From contig CAZFKX010000009.1 in the NCBI GenBank assembly GCA_964519345.1, positions 47,472-111,471 on the forward strand: a DNA stretch of 64,000 nucleotides, written 5' to 3'. Source of the stretch: Persephonella sp964519345 (GTDB taxonomy: Bacteria; Aquificota; Aquificia; Aquificales; Hydrogenothermaceae). Under the pieces are notes generated by a model. The model did no database searches. It had not been told where the DNA came from and saw nothing but the letters and a program-made list of their open reading frames with translations. Made by a program: the position numbers and the translations under genes. Positions 33,956 through 41,450 of this stretch are shown here, one piece after another (the stretch's first letter is position 1; each line of letters begins with the position of its first letter).

Positions 33956-34384
33956 TTAGTAAGTGATATCTACAGTTACAGTAGCAGAGTAAGTATCTAC
34001 AGATACGTCCTGACCTGCCGGTATTGTTACGGTAATTGTTGTGCTTTCAGTTCCTGCAAGACCGTCAGAATCTACTCCACCAGTGTTAGAGAGAGACAGG
34101 TTGTAAGTTAAAGTATCGCCGTAAAGTGCTCCTGTTAAAGAAGTACCAGTTGCATTTATAGTGTACGACGTTTCCTTAACGCAGTTAAAGTCTGTAACGG
34201 TTGATGCAGTGGTGTTTGAAGTATCAAACGGATTGTAAGCAACGTTAATGTCTGTTGCTGAGTTCACAACTTCACAGTAAGGATCTACTGTAACGTTGAT
34301 GTTAAAAGTGTCAGTTGCAGTTCCAGCAAGCGCAGCTGTTGACGTTACTGCTCCTACGAGCATGAGTGCTACTAACTTCTTCAT
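33956..34384 (-). CDS. SCPU-domain major pilin
   Basis: 142 residues: signal peptide MKKLVALMLVGAVTSTAALA, then the donor strand TDTFNINVTVDPYCEVV, YNPFDTSNTTAS, a second Cys in FNCVKETSYTI, and the C-terminal strand GQDVSVDTYSATVTVDITY. It resembles CsuA/B, the shaft subunit of archaic chaperone-usher pili. Thr- and Asn-rich composition and a strong Shine-Dalgarno (AAAGGAGG) point to high expression. ATG 34384 was chosen because the longer open frame upstream lacks a signal peptide and a ribosome site. First gene of the locus. Confidence 0.88.
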   Translation of the reverse strand: MKKLVALMLVGAVTSTAALAGTATDTFNINVTVDPYCEVVNSATDINVAYNPFDTSNTTASTVTDFNCVKETSYTINATGTSLTGALYGDTLTYNLSLSNTGGVDSDGLAGTESTTITVTIPAGQDVSVDTYSATVTVDITY

Positions 34385-34469
34385 CTTACTAACCTCCTTT
34401 AAAGTAGTGTTATTAATTATAATTTTTATACTTTTTATTATTAATAATGTTGCTATTAATTTGATATTT

Positions 34470-34498
34470 AATCTAATATTCAGTTTTATACAGGTCAA
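34470..34498 (-). promoter_or_regulatory. Promoter-like pair of the pilus locus
   Basis: On the minus strand TTGACC (34498-34493), 17 bases, TAGATT (34475-34470). The predicted start is near 34463, leaving an AT-rich leader of about 79 bases. Other AT-rich -10 candidates exist in that leader. Confidence 0.4.
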
Positions 34499-34521
34499 TA
34501 TCTTTTAAAAAGATGATGAAA

Positions 34522-34806
34522 TCAATTTTTCTTTGTTCCTCTTAAATCCCTATACTTCTTTACCCAGTGGTGTATCGTCTGAACTTTAATATCAAGTTTC
34601 TTTGATATCTCCGTAAGGGTATATCCTTCTTTATACATATTTACAGCTTCCCTTCTGACTTTAAATGGATACTTTCTCTTTGATGCGTTGATCGTAAATC
34701 TGTAATAGCATTCCTTACACAGGTAGGTCTGTTTGCCGTTTGCTTTTCCGTTTTTTACGCACCTCTCTGATTCGCAGTGAGGGCATTTCACCGTTTTGCC
34801 TCCCAT
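34522..34806 (-). CDS. InsA-like zinc-ribbon/HTH DNA-binding protein
   Basis: The 94 residues consist of a zinc ribbon (VKCPHCESERCVKNGKANG, then YLCKECYYRFT: CxxC and CxxC) and a helix-turn-helix EGYTLTEISKKLDIKVQTIHHW. This is the architecture of InsA, the 91-residue DNA-binding repressor part of IS1-family transposases. No InsB catalytic frame follows; the next 100 bases are the pilus promoter region. It is either a remnant of an insertion sequence or a solo gene used as a regulator. It ends 24 bases upstream of the predicted pilus -35 box and points the same way. Confidence 0.75.
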   Translation of the reverse strand: MGGKTVKCPHCESERCVKNGKANGKQTYLCKECYYRFTINASKRKYPFKVRREAVNMYKEGYTLTEISKKLDIKVQTIHHWVKKYRDLRGTKKN

Positions 34807-34946
34807 GGCTCCCCCTGTTTTCAGAACTTTTATTAATGATTAATAATTATTTATTATTTTTTTACTAATAATTGTAAACAGATTTTACATGAGGAAATCA
34901 GTAATAGCAACTGTTTTTAAAAAATGATGACGACCTTCTTTTGTAT

Positions 34947-34976
34947 TTGAGGTTTGCAGGTCTGAAGGTTTATAAT
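34947..34976 (+). promoter_or_regulatory. Promoter of the hemC operon
   Basis: TTGAGG (34947-34952), 18 bases, and a perfect TATAAT (34971-34976). The start is expected near 34983, with GGAG before the TTG start at 35005. Confidence 0.55.
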
Positions 34977-35004
34977 AATAAAAAATTTTTTCTGGAGTCG
35001 TATT

Positions 35005-35931
35005 TTGAAAATAAGAATCGGGACAAGAAAGAGTAAGCTTGCTCTGTGGCAGGCAAACTATATAGCGGATCAGCTAAAAAAACATTTTCCTGATCTTAAG
35101 GTTGAGCTTGTTAAAATTGTTACCAAAGGAGACAAGATTCTTGATGTTCCACTTGCAAAGGTTGGTGGAAAGGGTCTCTTTGTTAAAGAGATAGAAGAAG
35201 CGATGCTTAGAAATGAGATAGACATAGCCGTTCATTCGTTAAAAGATGTTCCCACATACTTTCCAGAAGGACTTGGCCTTGTTGCGGTAACGGAAAGAGA
35301 AGATCCGAGAGATGCATTTTTATCTATTAAGTATAACTCTATTGATGATATGCCTGAAGGCTCTATCCTTGGAACGAGTTCTTTAAGAAGGAAAGCTCAA
35401 ATAATGATGAAACGAAAGGATCTAAAAATAGAAGATCTTAGGGGAAATGTTGACACAAGAATAAGAAAGCTTGAGGAAGGAAAATATGACGGGATAATTC
35501 TTGCTTATGCAGGTTTAAAGAGATTAGGATTGGAAGATAAGGTAAGGGAGATTCTTCAGCCTGATTATATGATACCTGCCGTTGCACAGGGTTTTCTGGG
35601 AATAGAGGCCAGGCTTGACGATGAGAAAACTATAGAAATAGTATCTGTTTTGAATCACAGGGAAAGCGAGATAAGGGCAAAGGCTGAAAGGGCTTTTTTG
35701 AAAACCCTTGAAGGTGGATGTCAGGTTCCGCTTGCAGGCTATTCTGAGATAATAGACGGCAGATTAAGAATTACCGGTTTTGTTTCCGATCTTTCGGGAG
35801 ATAGAGTTTTCAAAGATAATCTGGAAGGAAGTTTTGAGGAAGCTGAAAACTTAGGTGTAAAACTTGCCGAAAAACTGCTGTCGAACGGTGCAAAGGAAGT
35901 TCTGGAAGAAATATATTCCAGACCAGATTGA
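35005..35931 (+). CDS. hemC: Porphobilinogen deaminase (hydroxymethylbilane synthase)
   Basis: Polymerises four porphobilinogens for heme synthesis. RIGTRKSKLALWQANYI opens the protein. DIAVHSLKDVPT contains the catalytic Asp region, LGTSSLRRKAQ and LRGNVDTRIRKL bind the growing chain, and the dipyrromethane-cofactor Cys is in LEGGCQVPLAGY near residue 240. Length 308, normal; TTG start. hemB is elsewhere in the window (48.3-49.2 kb). Confidence 0.97.
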   Translation: MKIRIGTRKSKLALWQANYIADQLKKHFPDLKVELVKIVTKGDKILDVPLAKVGGKGLFVKEIEEAMLRNEIDIAVHSLKDVPTYFPEGLGLVAVTEREDPRDAFLSIKYNSIDDMPEGSILGTSSLRRKAQIMMKRKDLKIEDLRGNVDTRIRKLEEGKYDGIILAYAGLKRLGLEDKVREILQPDYMIPAVAQGFLGIEARLDDEKTIEIVSVLNHRESEIRAKAERAFLKTLEGGCQVPLAGYSEIIDGRLRITGFVSDLSGDRVFKDNLEGSFEEAENLGVKLAEKLLSNGAKEVLEEIYSRPD

Positions 35932-35937
35932 TTAAGT

Positions 35938-37308
35938 ATGTTAAAAACTGGATTTCTCAATTATAAGCTTATTCTTTTTCTAATTTTTTGCGGGATTATA
36001 TCCCTTTTTCCCAATATAAATCTGTATGAGTTTAGGGGAGAAGAATCTCTTAGAGTAATTGTTGCTTTTGAGATGGTAAGCTCTGGAGATTTTCTCCAGC
36101 CTACATTCTTAGGGGATCTATATTTTAACAAGCCTCCTTTATTTAACTGGTTTATTGCAGTTTCATCATTGTTTATTCCCTGGTCGGAACTTACGGCAAG
36201 AATTGTAACCATTATATTTTTGTCTCTTACACTTGTGCTTATATACAAGTTTTCATTCAGAATCTTTAATGATAGATTTACGGCATTACTGTCGGCTCTT
36301 ATATATCTGACTACTATTGATATTCTTTTCTGGTATGGGTATCTTGCAGAGATTGATGCGACGCTTGCCTTTTTTGTTTTTTTAATGGTGTATTTCCAGT
36401 TCTTTGGATTTATTGAAAAGAAAAAAAATTATATTCTTTTATCTGGGATAACGGCAGGTTTTTCTTTTTTGCTTAAAGGTTTCCCTGCCCTTGTTTTCTT
36501 CTGCCTTACATATACAGCTTTGATTGTTTTCACAAAAAGATTTAAAGCATTAATTGATCCGTACATATATATATCAGGACTCCTTTTTGTCTTTATTCCT
36601 ATTTTATGGATTATAAGCACAGTAGATCCAGAAAGATACGTTTACAGATTGTTCCTTGAAAGTGTAGTAAGAACAAAAGGCGGATCTGATCTGATTAAAT
36701 TTTTGGAGCATCTTATAGAGTATCCGATTTTAAATATAAAACAGCTTTTACCTGTAATTTTATTTATTTTCATATCATTATTTCTTCATATAAAAAGGAA
36801 AGTATCTCTAGATTTTCCGGAAAATATAAAAATGCTTTTATTTATAGTCGGCATAAATTACATACCTTATTTACTTGCTGTAGAGAGCAGAGGAAGATAT
36901 GTTTTGCCTCTTTTTCCTATTCTGTCTGTAATTTTTGGATATATTCTGGTTAGAACCAGAAAAGATTTACTTATTAAGTATTTTGTATATACAGCTTTAT
37001 TCTTTATAATAATCAGGTTTTTTTTAGGTCTCGTTGGTTTTCCTATAATTATGGAAAAGAAGGCTTCAAGGAAAAAGGTTGCGTATGATATTGCTCAGAA
37101 TATTGATATATCAAAAAAGATAGCCTGTGATTGCTCCTCTGAAAAATCTATATGCCTTTACTTGAATTTTGAAAAAGGAGAACCTTTAAAAAAATCAAAA
37201 TATATAAAAGACTGGGAATATCTAATAGATTGTTCAGGGAATAAGGCAGGGAATATCTTAAAGATTTACGATCTGAAGGGAAAGAAGGTGTATCTGTATG
37301 AAAGATGA
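35938..37308 (+). CDS. ArnT-like integral membrane glycosyltransferase (GT39/GT83 type)
   Basis: Multi-spanning membrane protein of 456 residues that would transfer a sugar from a polyprenyl-phosphate donor on the periplasmic side, for example onto lipid A. YEFRGEESLRVIVAFEMV near residue 30 carries the acidic loop motif typical of this superfamily, and FLQPTFLGDLYFNKPPLFNW the following conserved Lys-Pro-Pro segment. About 11 hydrophobic helices follow. Its position before an MsbA-like transporter supports a lipid A or LPS role; the sugar is unknown. Confidence 0.85.
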   Translation: MLKTGFLNYKLILFLIFCGIISLFPNINLYEFRGEESLRVIVAFEMVSSGDFLQPTFLGDLYFNKPPLFNWFIAVSSLFIPWSELTARIVTIIFLSLTLVLIYKFSFRIFNDRFTALLSALIYLTTIDILFWYGYLAEIDATLAFFVFLMVYFQFFGFIEKKKNYILLSGITAGFSFLLKGFPALVFFCLTYTALIVFTKRFKALIDPYIYISGLLFVFIPILWIISTVDPERYVYRLFLESVVRTKGGSDLIKFLEHLIEYPILNIKQLLPVILFIFISLFLHIKRKVSLDFPENIKMLLFIVGINYIPYLLAVESRGRYVLPLFPILSVIFGYILVRTRKDLLIKYFVYTALFFIIIRFFLGLVGFPIIMEKKASRKKVAYDIAQNIDISKKIACDCSSEKSICLYLNFEKGEPLKKSKYIKDWEYLIDCSGNKAGNILKIYDLKGKKVYLYER

Positions 37309-39013
37309 TATTGTATTTTTGTTCAGGCTTTTTAAAAAATACTGGATACTGCTTATTCTTGCTGTTTTAGGAAGTTTACTTGAGTCAGGAGCTTTAGCGG
37401 GTCTTGCGTATATTGTTAAAAATATTGTTGATGATGTATTTGTCTCTAAGAGCTTTGAAAGTCTCGTCTTTGTTACTGTCGTTCTAATTGTTCTTGCGTC
37501 AGGAAAGCAGATAGGTTTTTTCCTTAAGAATTATGTTTATCCTCTTATTGTTTATAAAGGAATAAAAAATATAAGGGAGATAATTTACAGAAAACTCCTT
37601 AATACCCAGCCTTCGTTTATTTTTAAACATTCCCACGGCGATATATTAAGCAGACTGACAAATGATCTTGAAAGGTTTTCTCAGATTGTAACATCTTTTG
37701 GAACGAATGTTATTACTGAGACGTTCACAGTTATAGCTATTATTTTTCTCCTTATATATAGAGACTGGAAAATGTTTTTAATTTTTTTAATAGCCGTTCC
37801 TTTTCTTTTTATCGTTCTCAGTTATTTTGGAGATAAAAGAAAAAAATATTCTAAAAAGCTTCAGGAGAGTTTTGGAGATTATACACAGCATATAAATCAG
37901 ATTCTAACGGGGTTTGAGGTTGTAAAGCTTTTCAGCCAGAAAGTATTTTATAAGTTGTTTAAAAGTATAAATGAGAATCTTTACTACAGGGAAAGGAAAA
38001 ATAAGTTTTATGAAACTGTGTATCTTTCTTCTGTAGAGATTATAGCGTATGTCGCTACAGCAGGAATTATATTTTACGGAGGTTACAGAATAATAAATAA
38101 TGAGATAACTCCAGGCGACTTTTTCTCATTCCTGGGAGGTGTTCTTATACTTGTAAACTCAATGCAGGTGTTACAGAGAGGTCTTGTTCAACTTAAAGCC
38201 CTGTCTCCAGTTGTTGAACGAATTAAATTCTTAATGGAGATGCCGGAAGAGAAAGATGAAGGAATAGAATTTAAAGGTTTGAAAGAAAAGATTGTTTATA
38301 AGAATCTTTCTCTTAAAATAGGTGGTAATAGGATACTTGAAAGTATAAATCTTGAGATAAAAAAGGGCGATAAAATTGGTATAGTCGGGCTTACAGGATC
38401 AGGAAAATCTACGCTTGTAAAAATACTGCCGGCTTTGGTAAAGGATTATGAAGGCGATCTTTTTATTGACGGTATAAATCTGAAAAACTACTCGGTTGCC
38501 TCTTTAAGAGAAAAAATAGGGGTCATCTCGCAGGATGTTTTTATCTTTAACGATACGTTAAGAAATAATCTTCTTATAGCAAAGCCTGACGCTACAGATG
38601 AAGAACTTTATAAAGCTTTAGAAAAGGCAAAGGCTGATTTTGTTTTTAATTTAGAAAATGGGCTTGATACCGTTCTTGGAGAAAAAGGATCGAGACTTTC
38701 AGGTGGTGAGAGACAGAGAATATCCATAGCGAGAATATTTTTAAAAGATCCTGACATTCTTATTATTGACGAGGGAACGTCGGCTCTTGATGTTGAGACG
38801 GAAGAATATGTGATGGAGGAGATCAAGGAGCATTTTTCAGACAGAACTGTAATTATGATAACTCATAGACTAAAAATACTTGATATATGCGACAGGATAG
38901 CTGTTATGGAAAAAGGGAAAATTATTGAAGAAGGAACAAAGAAGGAATTGCTCGACAAAAAAGGAGTTTTTTATAGATTTTTCTCACTTTCACAAACTGA
39001 TGATAAAATATAA
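37298..39013 (+). CDS. msbA: MsbA-type lipid ABC transporter (fused permease and ATPase)
   Basis: Half-transporter expected to work as a homodimer flipping lipid A-core across the inner membrane. Six membrane helices lie in residues about 15-300 and the nucleotide-binding domain follows. Its motifs are Walker A GLTGSGKST, Q loop GVISQDVFIFND, signature SRLSGGERQRISIARIF, Walker B ILIIDEGTSALD and the H loop MITHRLK. Length 571. It overlaps the upstream transferase by 11 bases. MsbA is the best guess from the LPS context; other lipid or peptide exporters have the same layout. Confidence 0.85.
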   Translation: MKDDIVFLFRLFKKYWILLILAVLGSLLESGALAGLAYIVKNIVDDVFVSKSFESLVFVTVVLIVLASGKQIGFFLKNYVYPLIVYKGIKNIREIIYRKLLNTQPSFIFKHSHGDILSRLTNDLERFSQIVTSFGTNVITETFTVIAIIFLLIYRDWKMFLIFLIAVPFLFIVLSYFGDKRKKYSKKLQESFGDYTQHINQILTGFEVVKLFSQKVFYKLFKSINENLYYRERKNKFYETVYLSSVEIIAYVATAGIIFYGGYRIINNEITPGDFFSFLGGVLILVNSMQVLQRGLVQLKALSPVVERIKFLMEMPEEKDEGIEFKGLKEKIVYKNLSLKIGGNRILESINLEIKKGDKIGIVGLTGSGKSTLVKILPALVKDYEGDLFIDGINLKNYSVASLREKIGVISQDVFIFNDTLRNNLLIAKPDATDEELYKALEKAKADFVFNLENGLDTVLGEKGSRLSGGERQRISIARIFLKDPDILIIDEGTSALDVETEEYVMEEIKEHFSDRTVIMITHRLKILDICDRIAVMEKGKIIEEGTKKELLDKKGVFYRFFSLSQTDDKI

Positions 39014-39037
39014 TCTAAAACTTTCCTGAGGGCGATC

Positions 39038-40129
39038 TTGATATATTTGCTTGTATCTCTGGTATTTTTGTCCTTTTTGATCTTTATTCTTTATTTTGAG
39101 TTTAGACCCTTAAAAAGGATAAAAATAGACGAAAAAAGGATATCTTCTTTATCAGACAGTTTTCCTGAGGATATATACAGATATAGCGTTATATCCCATA
39201 TTCATACTCAATTTTCTTTTGATTCTCTCGGAAAGCCTTCAGATATAAGGAGAGCTGTTGAGGTTAACGGGATAGATTTTGTTTTTGTTACAGATCACGA
39301 CAATGACAACTATAAATATTTTGAAGACGGTAAAATATTCGCAGGTGTAGAAAAAAACACATCTGATGGAAGACTGCTTCTTTTAGGAAATAAGCTTCCT
39401 GTCATATCCCATCCTAACAATTTTGAGTTTGAACATTACAGATGGAAAGGGGAGTTTAAAGAAGGTTATCTTTATGAGATTATAGATATTAAAGACGGTA
39501 TAGTCTGGAATAAAATCTTAACAGGATTTACCTTGTTTAAAAATATTCTTCTGTACCCATTTACAAGAAATATACTCCATAAATGGAACGCTCTTATTCC
39601 TCTTGATAAATGGGTTGATCTTTATTTTGAGAGAGCAAAAGGACTTAAACTTATTGGAGGTCTTGATCTTCATATAAAGTTTGTATATCAGGAACATACT
39701 CACGGTATTTTGATCCCGTCTTATCAGGAAGGTTTTAAATGGCTTATAAATAAAGTTTTTTCAAAAAGTGAGATAAAAAGTAAAGATGATATAATTGAGG
39801 CGTTAAAGAAGGGTTTGCTTTACATATCTCTCAAGAAAAAGGAAGGTTATTTCTGGGGAAGCAGTGGATTTAATATATATCTTTTCTGGGAAAAGATGCC
39901 TGTAGGTTCCTCAATCAACTGTGATTTTAGAGAACTAAAAACTGTAAAAATACTTAAATGGAACAACAGTCCTGTTCTTGTGACTGAAGAAAATAGATTT
40001 TCATACACGGCAGATAAAGCAGGTTTCTATCATTTTGAGGTTTATGAGTATGATTTTAAGATAGGAAATTTTTATTTTGGCGTAAGACCTGTTGCGGTTA
40101 CAAATATGTTTGAGGTTGTAAATGTCTGA
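39038..40129 (+). CDS. Membrane-anchored PHP-domain phosphoesterase
   Basis: One N-terminal helix (residues 1-23) precedes a PHP-type metal hydrolase domain. Its motifs are SVISHIHTQFSFDSLG (HxH motif) and DFVFVTDHDNDN, then LPVISHPNNFEFEH and LIGGLDLHIKF. All resemble metal ligands of PHP phosphoesterases. The C-terminal 80 residues are beta-rich. TTG start 39038, with GAGGG upstream. It lies between msbA and a PAP2 phosphatase gene and overlaps the latter by eight bases. A role in envelope lipid or phosphate metabolism is inferred from context only. Confidence 0.75.
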   Translation: MIYLLVSLVFLSFLIFILYFEFRPLKRIKIDEKRISSLSDSFPEDIYRYSVISHIHTQFSFDSLGKPSDIRRAVEVNGIDFVFVTDHDNDNYKYFEDGKIFAGVEKNTSDGRLLLLGNKLPVISHPNNFEFEHYRWKGEFKEGYLYEIIDIKDGIVWNKILTGFTLFKNILLYPFTRNILHKWNALIPLDKWVDLYFERAKGLKLIGGLDLHIKFVYQEHTHGILIPSYQEGFKWLINKVFSKSEIKSKDDIIEALKKGLLYISLKKKEGYFWGSSGFNIYLFWEKMPVGSSINCDFRELKTVKILKWNNSPVLVTEENRFSYTADKAGFYHFEVYEYDFKIGNFYFGVRPVAVTNMFEVVNV

Positions 40130-40679
40130 AAGAAGAAGAATTCCAAATGACTGGCAGTTAAAAATAAAATGGAATGTTAAACTGTTTTATCTTATTAACT
40201 CAAAAAGATCTAAATTTTTAGATAAATTTTATAAATACTACTTTAGACTTGGAAAAAGTTATACCCTTCCATTGTTTTTGCCTTTTTTTTACTATTTTGG
40301 TGGTTCTAAAGCTATTATACATCTCGCTGTAGCATTAATAATAACCGGTATTCTTATGCCTACCATCAAGTATATATTCAGACATAAAAGACCTTATTCG
40401 CTTCTTGAGGGGGTAAATCTTCTTGAACCGGTAACGTTAAAAAGCTTTCCTTCCGCCGATACTGCTTATGCGTTTGCTATATTTGGTGTTATTTTATTTT
40501 ACGGCGGTATTCTCATTTCTATACTGTTTTTGATCTATGCTTTTCTTATAGCCTATGGAAGAATATATATGGGGGCACATTTCCCTATAGATGTTTTAAC
40601 TGGAGGTATTATTGGATTTCTTTCTGCAGTTGTTGGAGATATTCTGATCAAAAATTTTTATTTCTTACCTCATTTATAA
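40122..40679 (+). CDS. PAP2-family membrane phosphatase with altered motif 2
   Basis: Lipid phosphatase fold with about five helices. Motif 1 is K83-x6-R90-P91 (KYIFRHKRP). Motif 3 is GRIYMGAHFPID, with Arg147, His153 and Asp157. Motif 2, normally PSGH, is PSAD (residues 110-113), so the usual general-acid His is Asp. In this operon it may dephosphorylate undecaprenyl pyrophosphate, phosphatidylglycerol phosphate or lipid A. With the substitution the activity is uncertain. Length 185. It overlaps convergent pdxJ by 32 bases, the longest such overlap here. Confidence 0.85.
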   Translation: MSERRRIPNDWQLKIKWNVKLFYLINSKRSKFLDKFYKYYFRLGKSYTLPLFLPFFYYFGGSKAIIHLAVALIITGILMPTIKYIFRHKRPYSLLEGVNLLEPVTLKSFPSADTAYAFAIFGVILFYGGILISILFLIYAFLIAYGRIYMGAHFPIDVLTGGIIGFLSAVVGDILIKNFYFLPHL

Positions 40680-41382
40680 GCTTTTTCATTTTTCTCACCG
40701 CCTCTTCAAGTCCGAGAAAGATAGCATTTGCTATTATAGAATGTCCTATGTTTAGCTCTTCAATCTCTTCTATCTGTGCAATAGGCTGAACATTTGTATA
40801 TGTAAGGCCGTGTCCAGCAAAAACTTTAAGTCCGAGACTTCTTCCATAAACAGCTGATTTTTTTATTCTGAAAAGCTCCCTTTCCCTTTCTTTTTCCGAC
40901 TTTGCATTAGCATATTCTCCTGTGTGTATTTCAACAGCGTCTGCACCGGCTTCAAAAGATGCTTTTATCTGTTCTTCCACAGGATCGACAAAGGTTGCTA
41001 CATTTATTCCGCCGTTTTTCAGTTCCCCTATAAACTTTTTAAGGAGATCCTTCATTGATACAACATCAAGACCTCCTTCAGTTGTGATTTCTTCCCTTCT
41101 CTCAGGAACGAGAGTAACTCTGTCAGGTTTTATTCTAACGGCTATCTGTTTCATCTCTTGGGTTGCTGCCATTTCCATATTTAAAGGAATTTCCGTTATA
41201 ACGGCTCTTAGTTTTTCGACGTCTGAATCCTGTATATGTCTTCTGTCTTCTCTTAGATGGAATGTTATCTGATCAGCCCCTGCATCCCTTGCTATAATAG
41301 CTCCCTTTACTGGATCTGGTTCATATGTTTTCCTTGCTTCCCTTACAGTTGCAATATGATCTATATTAACACCCAATCTCAT
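40648..41382 (-). CDS. pdxJ: Pyridoxine 5'-phosphate synthase
   Basis: Closes the pyridine ring of vitamin B6 from 1-deoxyxylulose-5-phosphate and aminoacetone phosphate. RLGVNIDHIATVREAR opens the protein, followed by ADQITFHLREDRRHIQD, LVPERREEITTEGG, the catalytic Glu/His region VEIHTGEYA and AGHGLTYTNV. Length 244, complete. ATG 41382 behind AGGAGAGG. It stands alone, opposite to its neighbours. Confidence 0.96.
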   Translation of the reverse strand: MRLGVNIDHIATVREARKTYEPDPVKGAIIARDAGADQITFHLREDRRHIQDSDVEKLRAVITEIPLNMEMAATQEMKQIAVRIKPDRVTLVPERREEITTEGGLDVVSMKDLLKKFIGELKNGGINVATFVDPVEEQIKASFEAGADAVEIHTGEYANAKSEKERERELFRIKKSAVYGRSLGLKVFAGHGLTYTNVQPIAQIEEIEELNIGHSIIANAIFLGLEEAVRKMKKLINEVRNKNF

Positions 41383-41450
41383 GTTCCTCTCCTTTAAGAT
41401 ATTTATTTTTGAGCCGATAATTATAAAACATTATAACATCAGGTTGACTT

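Noticed and set aside
34385..34520. A sigma-54 promoter for the pilus genes, prompted by rpoN in the window
   Set aside because: No GG and GC pair with the required ten-base spacing was found on the minus strand; a sigma-70-like pair is better.
34513..34525. ATGATGAAATCAA near the pilus promoter as a further FNR-like site
   Set aside because: The half sites are separated by three bases, not four, so it does not fit the spacing of the cbb3 and feo sites.
34522..35004. A complete IS1-family element
   Set aside because: There is only an InsA-like gene, no InsB catalytic frame, and no convincing terminal inverted repeats or target duplication.
34807..35004. A hidden gene in the gap between the InsA-like gene and hemC
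   Set aside because: Only short AT-rich frames without ribosome sites were seen; the hemC promoter accounts for its right end.
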